DNA of 64,000 bases from Fusobacterium sp. (GCF_030528405.1 NZ_JAUMYY010000003.1:1-64000); one strand, 5' to 3'. Positions 8,444-15,766 are shown, counted from the first letter of the stretch. The notes: generated by a model from the letters alone, not told the origin. Made by a program: numbers and translations.

Positions 8444-8875
8444 ATGTCTAACTTTAATAAGTTATTAGTTATTACGATTTTTTTCTTCTTTTCTTTAAAT
8501 AAATCTTCTTATCTTATTTCTGCACCACTATTATTACCAAGGTCATCAAGTACAGAAAGTAGTTTAAAACAAGAAATAAAAGAGAATACAGATAAAGAAT
8601 TTGAGATTTTATACCTACAATCAGGAAATATAAAAGAACATGCTAAGGAATTTTCAATAGTATTGGAAACAGCAGAAAAAAGAATTTTAATAGATAAATT
8701 TGAAGAAAAAGAAACAGTTGATTTACTTTGGAAATCTTTTGAGGAAAAATATAAAAATGAAATTCATTCAAAAAGCTTTCTTTATTTTCTTAAATATCAG
8801 AATATTTTTAGTGGTATTTTTATGATTTTTACAATTACTTTATTAATGATATATTTAAATAAGAAAATAAAATAA
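8444..8875 (+). CDS. membrane-anchored protein, unknown function
   Basis: 143 residues. A hydrophobic N-terminal segment (about 7-28) resembles a signal peptide or anchor, and a second hydrophobic segment lies near the C-terminus (about 117-138). The middle is Lys/Glu-rich and probably periplasmic. GGGAGGAAGAAG precedes the ATG. It sits 22 nt after the ParA-like gene and 18 nt before the next ORF, so it looks co-transcribed. No family recognised. Confidence 0.55.
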   Translation: MSNFNKLLVITIFFFFSLNKSSYLISAPLLLPRSSSTESSLKQEIKENTDKEFEILYLQSGNIKEHAKEFSIVLETAEKRILIDKFEEKETVDLLWKSFEEKYKNEIHSKSFLYFLKYQNIFSGIFMIFTITLLMIYLNKKIK

Positions 8876-8893
8876 AATTGTGAGGAGGTTATT

Positions 8894-9358
8894 ATGAAGG
8901 TTTTAAAAGGAATAATAACAGGATTATTATTAATTTCTACTATTGTTCAAGCCAGCTGGTGGGGAAGTTTACAGGGAGAAGAAAGAGCAGCAATTATAAT
9001 AGGCTCTGCTTTAATCTTAGGTAATTCTTATCAAGACTCTGAAATGAAGCATAGAGAAAATTTGAAGGATATAGATACTCAAATTAGAAGAGATTATGAA
9101 GTGCAAAGAACTGTAGAAGAAGCCCACAAAAAATACTCAAGTAAACAACAAATAGAAAAAGTATATGTTGTTGAAAACAAAATATATAATGAAGAGATAA
9201 AAAAACTAAATAATCATAATACAGAAGTAAGAAACCCTATAAAGGAATATGTTGATAACCCTAGTTTAGGTAAAATAATCTATTCAGATGAGAAATCAGC
9301 TCTCATAGAGCTATGGGATGGAACAAGATTCATGCTTGAAAAAAGATACTTGAAATAG
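8894..9358 (+). CDS. exported protein, unknown function
   Basis: 154 residues. A clear signal peptide (residues 1-20, cleavage after VQA) is followed by a short hydrophobic patch, a charged helical region (about 50-110) and a possible small beta domain near the end (SALIELWDGTRFMLEKRYLK). GAGGAGG precedes the ATG. It is part of the parA-region gene run. I do not recognise a family; a periplasmic or envelope accessory role is inference. Confidence 0.55.
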   Translation: MKVLKGIITGLLLISTIVQASWWGSLQGEERAAIIIGSALILGNSYQDSEMKHRENLKDIDTQIRRDYEVQRTVEEAHKKYSSKQQIEKVYVVENKIYNEEIKKLNNHNTEVRNPIKEYVDNPSLGKIIYSDEKSALIELWDGTRFMLEKRYLK

Positions 9359-9391
9359 AATACAAGGAGTAAAAAATAAAGGTGAGATGCA

Positions 9392-10063
9392 ATGGGAATG
9401 GAGGAAAGATTTAGCAATTTGCTTAATAGTAGAAAAGAAAAGCAATCAGAAAAGAAACAGGAAATAAAAGCAGTGGTTAATTATAATAAATATGATAAAT
9501 ACTTAGATTTTGCAGGTCTTGTAGAGATTTCAGAAAGTAAAGATTTACAAGATTATTTAAAACAAAAAACGAGAGAAATAATATCTATTCAAGCTGAAGA
9601 TACAATAAAGTTAGGAGAAATTTTATTTGATGTTGAAAAAGAATTAAGTAAAAAAGGCTCACCTGAAGCAAGTTATTTAAAATTTTTAGGCTACAACGGA
9701 ATAAACCCTAAAACAGCTTTAAGGCTAAGAAAAAGATATGAGTTATATACTTTAGCTCCTGAGCATTCTAAGCTTATAATAAGCCTTTTAAGCGTCAGAG
9801 AGATAGAAGAATTATACAAGAACAAAGATTTACTTAAAGAACTCAATCCTGGTGTAAAATTAATAGAAGTAAAAGAGCTACTTAAAGAAAATGAAGCAGA
9901 AAAGATAGAAAATAAAGAAAAAGCAGAAGAAGTAAGAATTATAACAGATTTTAAATTTTTAAAAAATTCTTACCAGGATAAATTTGAAAGTTTACCTGAA
10001 GATAAAAAGGATAAGGTATTAGGATTATTGAAAAAAATAGAAAAAATATTTGAAATTGAATAA
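9392..10063 (+). CDS. DUF3102/ParB-partner-like helical protein
   Basis: 223 residues, mostly helical and charged. The segment KLGEILFDVEKELSKKG followed by YLKFLGYNGINPKTALRLRKRY resembles the DUF3102 and KorB-like pattern of a host-factor helix plus a helix-turn-helix. This is weak, memory-based similarity. It lies after the ParA-like ATPase in the same direction and could be its DNA-binding partner. AAGGTGAG precedes the start. The toxin-antitoxin promoter begins within its last codons. Confidence 0.5.
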   Translation: MGMEERFSNLLNSRKEKQSEKKQEIKAVVNYNKYDKYLDFAGLVEISESKDLQDYLKQKTREIISIQAEDTIKLGEILFDVEKELSKKGSPEASYLKFLGYNGINPKTALRLRKRYELYTLAPEHSKLIISLLSVREIEELYKNKDLLKELNPGVKLIEVKELLKENEAEKIENKEKAEEVRIITDFKFLKNSYQDKFESLPEDKKDKVLGLLKKIEKIFEIE

Positions 10064-10078
10064 AAAAAATGTTATAAT
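10050..10078 (+). promoter_or_regulatory. promoter of the ToxI-like RNA
   Basis: TTGAAA at 10050-10055, exactly 17 nt, then TATAAT at 10073-10078. It overlaps the end of the upstream gene and points into the non-coding repeat ahead of toxN. Confidence 0.75.
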
Positions 10079-10084
10079 GAAAAC

Positions 10085-10205
10085 ACAGAATATAATTACA
10101 TAAGAAGATAAAGAAAAAAGCGGTGTACTCTACCATTAAGTGAGAACTAAAAAAGTTTCCCAAAGTATTGGGATAGGAAAGGTTGGGAGAGATCTCGACT
10201 TTTTT
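10085..10205 (+). ncRNA. toxI: type III antitoxin RNA (ToxI-like), single repeat plus terminator
   Basis: The stretch between promoter and toxin contains GGTGTACTCTACC followed by ATTAAGTGAGAACTA. From memory this matches the pseudoknot repeat of Pectobacterium ToxI (GGTGxxxxxCTACCxTTAAGTG). Only one such unit is visible, whereas most ToxI loci carry several tandem copies. A hairpin (TCCCAA/TTGGGA, 10158-10173) and a terminator follow. In type III systems the RNA is cut by the toxin and wraps it in an inactive complex. The terminator also limits toxin transcription. Confidence 0.7.
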
Positions 10206-10207
10206 TA
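10182..10207 (+). terminator. ToxI-toxN attenuating terminator
   Basis: GTTGGGA, a GAGA tetraloop and TCTCGAC (10182-10199) form a 7-bp stem with two wobbles, followed by seven T. It lies before the toxin ribosome binding site, as in other type III loci. Confidence 0.7.
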
Positions 10208-10225
10208 TTAAAGGAGAATATACTA

Positions 10226-11107
10226 ATGAATAAAAGATTTAAGTTTTATCATATTAATGAAGAATATATTAGGTATTTAAGGATGTTTGACAGTAATGTA
10301 ACTGATAACTCAAAAGAAAATAAGAAAGAAAAAAGACCTTATATTGGTATTCTTATAGAAGTAGAGAATTTTAAATACCTAGCTCCTCTTTCTTCGAAAA
10401 AATCAAAGTTTTATTCAATGAAGAATAATATTGACTTTATAAAAATAAATAATGGAAAGGAAGGAGCAATAAATTTAAATAACATGCTTCCTGTAAATAG
10501 TATTTTTGTTTCAGAATATAATCCCATATTAGAGAAAGATTTAGATTATAAAAAGCTGGTAGAGAAGCAGTTATCTTGGTGTAATGAAGAAGTAAATAAA
10601 TTAAAGATTTTAAAACATGCAGGAAAGCTTTACAGATTATTGCAAACGAATAGATTACCTAAAAATATAGAGAAAAGATGTTGTAATTTTAAATTATTAG
10701 AGGAAAAAAGCTTAGAATATTTAGAAATTCAAAAACTTGAAAAGAAATTTGAAGTAAACAAAGAAAATTATGAACTTATTATAAATAATCTTAAAGAAAT
10801 AAGAGAAAGTGTTAAAGATAAGAACTATAATTGTTTGACTGGGAATCAAATTCTAGTTAAATCTCATTCTGAAGATCGGAAATGGATTCCAGCAAGTATG
10901 GTTAAAGAACATAAAATAAGAATAAAAGCTAATGAGAGAGCTATAAAAGGAATTTTAACAAATATAGAAGAAGGAAAATTTTATGTAAAACCTATTGAAT
11001 ATTACAATGTATCACAACTTTATATAACAAAAGAACTAGAGCAAAAATTTGTTCCAATGAAAGAAAAGACAATAAAAATAGAAAAAGATAAAGGAATTGA
11101 AAGATAA
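10226..11107 (+). CDS. toxN: type III toxin, ToxN/AbiQ-family endoribonuclease with extra C-terminal domain
   Basis: 293 residues; ToxN is normally about 170. Residues 1-170 follow the ToxN pattern: KFYHINEEYIRYLRMFD, YIGILIEVENFKYLAPLSSKK, INLNNMLPV, KKLVEKQLSW, CNFKLLEEKSLEYLE. Residues 201-293 (from 10826) are an added domain sharing YNCLTGNQI, KPIEYYNVSQL, EQKFVPMKE and DKGIER with the ArdC-like protein's end. ToxN cuts RNA when its antitoxin RNA runs out, giving plasmid maintenance and phage abortive infection. The RNA antitoxin lies directly upstream. AAAGGAG precedes the ATG. Confidence 0.85.
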   Translation: MNKRFKFYHINEEYIRYLRMFDSNVTDNSKENKKEKRPYIGILIEVENFKYLAPLSSKKSKFYSMKNNIDFIKINNGKEGAINLNNMLPVNSIFVSEYNPILEKDLDYKKLVEKQLSWCNEEVNKLKILKHAGKLYRLLQTNRLPKNIEKRCCNFKLLEEKSLEYLEIQKLEKKFEVNKENYELIINNLKEIRESVKDKNYNCLTGNQILVKSHSEDRKWIPASMVKEHKIRIKANERAIKGILTNIEEGKFYVKPIEYYNVSQLYITKELEQKFVPMKEKTIKIEKDKGIER

Positions 11108-11145
11108 AAAGTCTTCTATAGTATTTTACTATAGAAGACTTTTTT
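11106..11145. terminator. bidirectional terminator between toxN and the tyrosine recombinase
   Basis: A perfect 13-bp stem (GTCTTCTATAGTA/TACTATAGAAGAC, 3-nt loop) flanked by A5 and T5-6, between two convergent genes. Confidence 0.9.
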
Positions 11146-11163
11146 ATATAGGGTAGTTTTAAT

Positions 11164-11766
11164 CTATATCTCAAATTCTTCATATAATCTATTTATATCT
11201 TCTTCTTCAATTCCTATGTATTTTAGTGTAATTTGTGGACTAGAATGATTAAAAGCTTGCATTATAAGTGCTATGTTAAGAGTTTTCTCGTAGACGTTTT
11301 TTCCCCAAGTTTTTCGTAATGAATGAGAGCCTAAAGGATAAGAAATATTTAGGTAATCTTCAATTTTTTTAAATTCTTTAGAGACACCATTAATAGTAAA
11401 GGGCATATCTAGTTTATACTTCTTTTGATATGGAGATAAGCTTTTAAATAAATAACCTTTAGAATCATATCCTAGATCTTGATAGTATTTTTTCAAGCTT
11501 TTTATAGCCTTCTGACATACTTTATTTAGTTTAATAATTCTTTTCTTCTTAGTTTTCTTTTCAATTAATTCAATTCTCCAGTTCTTTTCGTCTATATCTT
11601 GGAAACATAATTTTGATAGATCTGAAATTCTGAGAGCAACATTGCAGCCAAAATTTATAAACTCTAGGAATACAATTTTATTTTTCCAAACTAGATATTC
11701 TCTTATTTTTTTTAAATCTTCAGTTCTAATATATTTTACTTCCTGTCCTTTTTTATTAACTTTCAT
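11164..11766 (-). CDS. tyrosine recombinase, FimB/FimE-sized (candidate DNA invertase)
   Basis: 200 residues, lacking the N-terminal arm-binding or SAM-like domain of Xer and phage integrases; FimB and FimE have this length. Catalytic residues are all present: Arg46 (ALRISDL), Lys in the beta-hairpin (about 71), His148 and Arg151 (HSLRKTWG), His174 (FNHSS) and Tyr183 (TLKYIGI). AAGAGG precedes the ATG on the minus strand. The element already has a serine integrase, so a second recombinase suggests another substrate. Two inverted 31-bp sites at 11874-11904 and 15344-15374 are the obvious candidates, and one arm sequence recurs in this gene's leader (11778-11788). Confidence 0.85.
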   Translation of the reverse strand: MKVNKKGQEVKYIRTEDLKKIREYLVWKNKIVFLEFINFGCNVALRISDLSKLCFQDIDEKNWRIELIEKKTKKKRIIKLNKVCQKAIKSLKKYYQDLGYDSKGYLFKSLSPYQKKYKLDMPFTINGVSKEFKKIEDYLNISYPLGSHSLRKTWGKNVYEKTLNIALIMQAFNHSSPQITLKYIGIEEEDINRLYEEFEI

Positions 11767-11873
11767 AATTACCTCTTATACTACATATATTTATATAAAT
11801 ACTAACAAAATATATAGTAATAATCAATAAAAAATTTGTTTATCTTAAAAACATATTCAAATATAAAAAATTA

Positions 11874-11904
11874 ATACTACATATAATATCTTAATATGGA
11901 GTAT
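11874..11904. repeat. candidate recombinase site IRL
   Basis: 11-bp arms ATACTACATAT (11874-11884) and ATATGGAGTAT (11894-11904) flank the 9-bp spacer AATATCTTA. On the other strand the spacer reads TAAGATATT, the same as at 15355-15363. A 23-bp stretch (11881-11903) is identical to 15345-15367 in inverted orientation. Confidence 0.7.
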
Positions 11905-12016
11905 CATTATTTTTATTATAATAGTTTTTTTTATAAATATCAAGTAAAAAATAAGAAAAAAAGATATGTTTAGGAAAAAAGACAAAAAAGTCATTTTTAT
12001 TTTTTTGAAAATAAAA

Positions 12017-12057
12017 ATGCACGCTTACGCGTTTCTCTATTCAGAGAAACGAGCGTG
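12017..12057 (-). other. oriT: predicted oriT (RSF1010/MOBQ type)
   Basis: A perfect 9-bp inverted repeat CGTTTCTCT/AGAGAAACG (12030-12038, 12043-12051) lies inside outer arms CACGCT/AGCGTG. On the minus strand it reads inverted repeat, then CGTAAGCG, then TGCAT. RSF1010 oriT, from memory, reads GTTTCTC-GAAGAGAAAC, then GGTAAGTG, nick, CGCCC. The predicted nick is on the minus strand between 12022 and 12021. The MOBQ relaxase begins about 90 bp away, and with this polarity the relaxase gene would enter the recipient last. Confidence 0.75.
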
Positions 12058-12060
12058 TTT

Positions 12061-12112
12061 TTATGAGGCTTTGCCATCATAAAAAAGTAGCCCCTTGAGG
12101 GGCTGAAGGGGG
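12061..12112 (+). promoter_or_regulatory. hairpins and ribosome binding site ahead of relaxase
   Basis: An imperfect hairpin (12061-12082) is followed by AGCCCC-TTGA-GGGGCT (12089-12104). AAGGGGG at 12106-12112 is the apparent Shine-Dalgarno sequence. The CCCCTT of the hairpin could pair with either GGGG or this site, so it may control relaxase translation. Confidence 0.5.
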
Positions 12113-12122
12113 TGTATGCAAA

Positions 12123-14534
12123 ATAGCAGAATATAGATTTCATTATAAAAAAGGTAAATTAGGTTATGCAAGAGAACATGCTGCATACATATTAAGAGAA
12201 GAAAATTACATATCAAAAAAAGAAGAATTAATTTATTCAGAATCAGGGAATATGAATTTTTTTGATGGTACAAGTGCTGTTAAATTTTGGGAATATGCAG
12301 ATACTTATGAGAGAGCAAATTCAGTCGTATACAGGGAGATGGAATTAAATATACCAAATGAATTTAACCATGAACAAGCCAAGACATTGATATCTAATTT
12401 TGTAAAAAAAGAACTAGGAGAAGGATTTCCATATACTTATGCAATACATGAATCTTTTAATAAAGAAGGTGAAAAAAATTTACATTGTCATTTAATGTTT
12501 TCTGAACGTGAAAATGATGGAATAAATAGAAAGTTAGACCAATTTTTTAAAAGAGCAAATTCTGAAAATCCTGCACTTGGTGGGGCTATGAAAAATAGAC
12601 AATGGCAAGAAAAATCAAAGCTTTTAGAATTAAGAAAAAGCTGGGAAATTGAATCTAATAATTTATTAGAAAAGTATGGATTTGAAGCAAGAGTAGATTG
12701 TAGATCATTAAGAGAAATAAGAAGAGAATTATTAGAAAGAGAAATGTTTGATCAAGCTGAGAAATATAATAGGGTTCCTTTAAATATTTCAGGAAAAATA
12801 TTGTATAAAGTAGATAGAAATATTACTTTGACTGATAAAGAGCAAGAGAAATATGATAATTTTTTAGAAGCTAAAAGAATACGGCTAGAAAAAATAAAAA
12901 AAGTTGAAAAGAAAGATTTAAAAGCAGAAATTCAAAAATTAGAAAAACAAAATAGTAATGAAAGGGCTTTAAATATAATAAGTAAAGGAAAATATTTTAA
13001 GTTAAAAAAAGAACTTGCTGCCGTTTCTAAAAAAATTAAAAATTACCCTGAAAATTCTATATTATCTATATTAAATGGAAGAAAAAAATCATTAAACGAT
13101 GAAATTGAAAAAATAAAAAATAGTGTTGAAAACTCAATTAAATATAAAAATATAGTTGAACAATTAGAAAGAAATAGAATAAGAGATTTAGCTAAAGCTA
13201 AAGAACTCTTTATGAGTAAATTTAATGAGAATTATGAATCTAAAGATAACAATAAAGAAAATGAAAAAACAGTAAAGAAATACAAAAAGAAAGATAAATT
13301 ACGATTAAAGATAGAAGAACAAATTTTGTTAAATGAAAATAGTGAAGAAAAAGCAATAAATGTTATAACAGACTACAAGTATAATGCAGAACTTGTGGAT
13401 AATTTTAATTTACAAGATCATAGTGAAAAATTAAAAGAGAAATATAATGAAGCAGCTCTATATAATCAAGAAGAATTAAAAAATATAAAAGTAGAAATTC
13501 TGGAAAATGATTATAAATTAGGAAATAGCAAGAAAAATATATTAGAGTTACTTGAAAGTATTGACGAAGAAAAACTTAAAGAATTATCAGAAAAGATACA
13601 GAAAAAAGATAAATTTAGATTATATTTCGTAAGAGAAGAAATAAAAATGAAAGGTAATCTTATTTCAGATTTAGACTATGAAAAAGAAAGACTAGCTTTA
13701 CTTTATAAGCATTCTAACTTAGAAAAATTATATAATAAAGAGAATGTAAAAGATATGAAAGATAATAAAAAGATGTATAATTTATCTTCAGAAATTGTTG
13801 CAATAGAAAACTTGCTAAACACTGAATACAAAGAAAGTAAAAGTGTTGAAAAATTAGTAAAAGAAAATATAGAAAAGATAAATAATAAAATAGAAAAAAA
13901 TAATAACAGAATAAAAGTTGCTCAAGAAAATATTAACAAAATAGAAATTATAAATAAAGTATACAATAATAAGCATAACCTTAGAGGAATAGAAATCATA
14001 GTAATAGGAAGATTATCTAAGAATGAATATTGGAGATTAGGCAAAGAACAAGAAAAGTTAAAAAAAGAAATAGAACAAAAAGAGAAAGTACTAAAAAGAA
14101 TGAGCTTAATTGCTTTTGGAAAAAATGTTTTAAAGAAAAGTCTTGAATTAAGTAGAGAAGAATTGAAAGCATCAATAAAAAAAGAAAATATTTTAGTTGA
14201 AAAATATACAAAGCATTTGAAGTTTAAAAGTGAAGTGAAAACATTAGAGGAGTATTATGAGAGGGTTATAAAAGATAATAGAAGAGTAATATTTCAATTA
14301 AAACAAGAAAACAAGATTAGTTATCAGTTAAAATCTAATATTCAAGATAATAAAAAAGAAGTAAGGGCATTTACTAGGTTACCTCAAAGAAGGTTAACAA
14401 ATAAAAATACAGCAAGAACATTAAGTAGCTTAAAGAATAATATTCATAATATTTTAGCAGCAGATTCAAGTGAAATTAGGTCTAATTTAGATATAAATTT
14501 AAAAAGAGAGAAGGAGTACGAATGGGAAATGTAG
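12123..14534 (+). CDS. mobA: MOBQ (MobA/MobL-family) relaxase
   Basis: About 803 residues. The frame is open from 12099 and encodes an N-terminus homologous to RSF1010 MobA: AREHAAYILREENY with the predicted catalytic Tyr at codon 12186-12188, then ESGNM, YADTYERAN and the metal-binding HCHLMFSER (His121, His123). The first in-frame ATG (12252) would lose the catalytic Tyr. No standard start is in frame further upstream. ATG 12116, well placed after AAGGGGG, is one base out of frame, so one extra C or a non-standard ATA start is implied. Residues beyond 200 are long Lys/Glu coiled coils. It nicks oriT and pilots the strand. Confidence 0.85.
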   Translation: MAEYRFHYKKGKLGYAREHAAYILREENYISKKEELIYSESGNMNFFDGTSAVKFWEYADTYERANSVVYREMELNIPNEFNHEQAKTLISNFVKKELGEGFPYTYAIHESFNKEGEKNLHCHLMFSERENDGINRKLDQFFKRANSENPALGGAMKNRQWQEKSKLLELRKSWEIESNNLLEKYGFEARVDCRSLREIRRELLEREMFDQAEKYNRVPLNISGKILYKVDRNITLTDKEQEKYDNFLEAKRIRLEKIKKVEKKDLKAEIQKLEKQNSNERALNIISKGKYFKLKKELAAVSKKIKNYPENSILSILNGRKKSLNDEIEKIKNSVENSIKYKNIVEQLERNRIRDLAKAKELFMSKFNENYESKDNNKENEKTVKKYKKKDKLRLKIEEQILLNENSEEKAINVITDYKYNAELVDNFNLQDHSEKLKEKYNEAALYNQEELKNIKVEILENDYKLGNSKKNILELLESIDEEKLKELSEKIQKKDKFRLYFVREEIKMKGNLISDLDYEKERLALLYKHSNLEKLYNKENVKDMKDNKKMYNLSSEIVAIENLLNTEYKESKSVEKLVKENIEKINNKIEKNNNRIKVAQENINKIEIINKVYNNKHNLRGIEIIVIGRLSKNEYWRLGKEQEKLKKEIEQKEKVLKRMSLIAFGKNVLKKSLELSREELKASIKKENILVEKYTKHLKFKSEVKTLEEYYERVIKDNRRVIFQLKQENKISYQLKSNIQDNKKEVRAFTRLPQRRLTNKNTARTLSSLKNNIHNILAADSSEIRSNLDINLKREKEYEWEM

Positions 14535-15061
14535 ATTATAATTCAAGAATCCATAATTTAAAAAAAAGAATAGCTGTCTTGACTAAAAGAAAAAGGTATT
14601 TACAGCGAAAAGGAAAGAAAAAAGAGAGAATCCTAAGAGCTAGAAAATTATTAAAATTAGGAATTATTTTTGAAATTACTTTAACAAAAGAGTACTCAAC
14701 CGAAGTTATTGTTGGACATTTACTTGAACTGAATAACAAAGAAAATGAAATTGAATATTTTAAATACCTTGGTGAAAAAATATTGTCTGAAATTTCTATT
14801 GAAAAACATGATCAAAAAGAAGTTTTATTCCTAGATAGAGAAGAGAAAAAGAAAAGAAATCATAAATTGATTTCTTTAGGGGCATTGTTTGAAATGACTG
14901 AAAGGTTAGACTATCCTTTAGCAGTACAGATAGGATATATTGATAGTCTACATTCATCTACAGATACAGAAATGAAAGTAAAAGAGGAAAAAGGTAAAAA
15001 ATATATAGAAAAAAGGAGGTTTCTAAAAAATGGAAGAAAGTATTTGGAAAATTTTTTATGA
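14522..15061 (+). CDS. TraD-like mobilisation accessory protein with duplicated motif
   Basis: 179 residues, overlapping the relaxase end by 13 nt with GAGAAGGAG inside that gene. A basic coiled N-terminus (KRKRYLQRKGKKKER) precedes RKLLKLGIIFEI (about 41-52). A second copy, HKLISLGALFEM (about 113-126), occurs after a Lys/Arg-rich stretch. This is the conjugal TraD motif (R-x-H-x-L-I-x-LGAL-x-E), normally found once after a relaxase in MOBQ and Ti-like systems. A role at the relaxosome with the relaxase is inferred. It overlaps the next gene by 32 nt. Confidence 0.65.
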   Translation: MGNVDYNSRIHNLKKRIAVLTKRKRYLQRKGKKKERILRARKLLKLGIIFEITLTKEYSTEVIVGHLLELNNKENEIEYFKYLGEKILSEISIEKHDQKEVLFLDREEKKKRNHKLISLGALFEMTERLDYPLAVQIGYIDSLHSSTDTEMKVKEEKGKKYIEKRRFLKNGRKYLENFL

Positions 15062-15338
15062 AAATGGAAATTTAAAAGAAGAATGTCCAATGAGATATGG
15101 CAGGCTTCATGGTATAGCAACATTATATAACGAAGATGGGAGTATAAAAGAAAAGAGAATCTATGAAAATGATATTTTAATGGGAAATCCTTTTAAGGGG
15201 GCAGAACCTGAGGATATTGTTGAAAAATTGGGTTTATTTTTAATAAATCAAGAAGAATGGGAATTAAGTAAAAAAGAAGATGAAGTGGTAATAGAAATAG
15301 ATGAAAAATTAGCTTCAATGATTTTATTTGAAAAATAA
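15030..15338 (+). CDS. MORN-repeat (YwqK-like) protein
   Basis: 102 residues. Two MORN-like units (WKIFYENGNLKEECPMRYGR and LHGIATLYNEDGSIKEKRIY) are followed by an acidic C-terminal half. AAAAGGAGG precedes ATG 15030, inside the end of the TraD-like gene. Proteins of the YwqK group are sometimes called antitoxins, but nothing here confirms that. It is the last gene inside the candidate invertible segment; a terminator-like hairpin follows at once. Confidence 0.6.
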   Translation: MEESIWKIFYENGNLKEECPMRYGRLHGIATLYNEDGSIKEKRIYENDILMGNPFKGAEPEDIVEKLGLFLINQEEWELSKKEDEVVIEIDEKLASMILFEK

Positions 15339-15382
15339 AAAGCTTACTCCATATTAAGATATTATATTGAGTAAACTTTTTT
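15339..15382 (+). terminator. terminator-like hairpin after the relaxase operon
   Basis: AAAGCTTACTCCATAT pairs with ATATTGAGTAAACTTT and is followed by a T-run (15376-15382). It coincides with the candidate recombinase site, so it may serve both purposes. Confidence 0.55.
15344..15374. repeat. candidate recombinase site IRR
   Basis: 11-bp arms TTACTCCATAT (15344-15354) and ATATTGAGTAA (15364-15374) surround the spacer TAAGATATT. The site is inverted relative to 11874-11904 with an identical 9-bp spacer. Confidence 0.7.
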
Positions 15383-15439
15383 TCATTTTAACAGATTTCT
15401 TGAAAAAAGAAAATAAAAAATTAAGGGAGGGAATAAAAA

Positions 15440-15766
15440 ATGAAAAAAAAATTTAGATTTTTGAAAATTAACAAGAAAATGATAATGGTATTTTTACTTT
15501 TTGCCTTATCAAGTGTAGCAATGGCAACAACTTCGGATGCACCTTGGGATAAGATGTTAACCAAATTTCTGGGCTATCTTACAGGTTCTACTGCAAGGCT
15601 TTTATCAATTTTAGCTCTTGCATTTGCTGGCTATAAAATTATTTGGGGAAATGCTATGGAAGGTGGAAGTTGGCTTATGAAGGTCGTTATTGGGATGTCA
15701 ATAATTTTTGCCGCTGCTAGCTGGGGTCCACTTTTTTTCGGATACTCAGGTTCTATTTTGATGTAA
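15440..15766 (+). CDS. trbC: TrbC pilin precursor (VirB2-like)
   Basis: 108 residues. The signal peptide ends near AMA (about residue 30); two hydrophobic segments follow, separated by a short loop, and the protein ends GYSGSILM. Size and layout match TrbC/VirB2 pilin. It opens the second transfer block (TAAGGGAGGG ribosome binding site) and would be the substrate of the TraF peptidase at 6068. A terminator-like hairpin lies just upstream. Confidence 0.8.
   Translation: MKKKFRFLKINKKMIMVFLLFALSSVAMATTSDAPWDKMLTKFLGYLTGSTARLLSILALAFAGYKIIWGNAMEGGSWLMKVVIGMSIIFAAASWGPLFFGYSGSILM

Noticed and set aside
11164-11766. Tyrosine recombinase as the integrase of the whole element
   Set aside because: It lies deep inside the element and lacks the N-terminal integrase domains, while a full-length serine recombinase sits at the ssrA junction.
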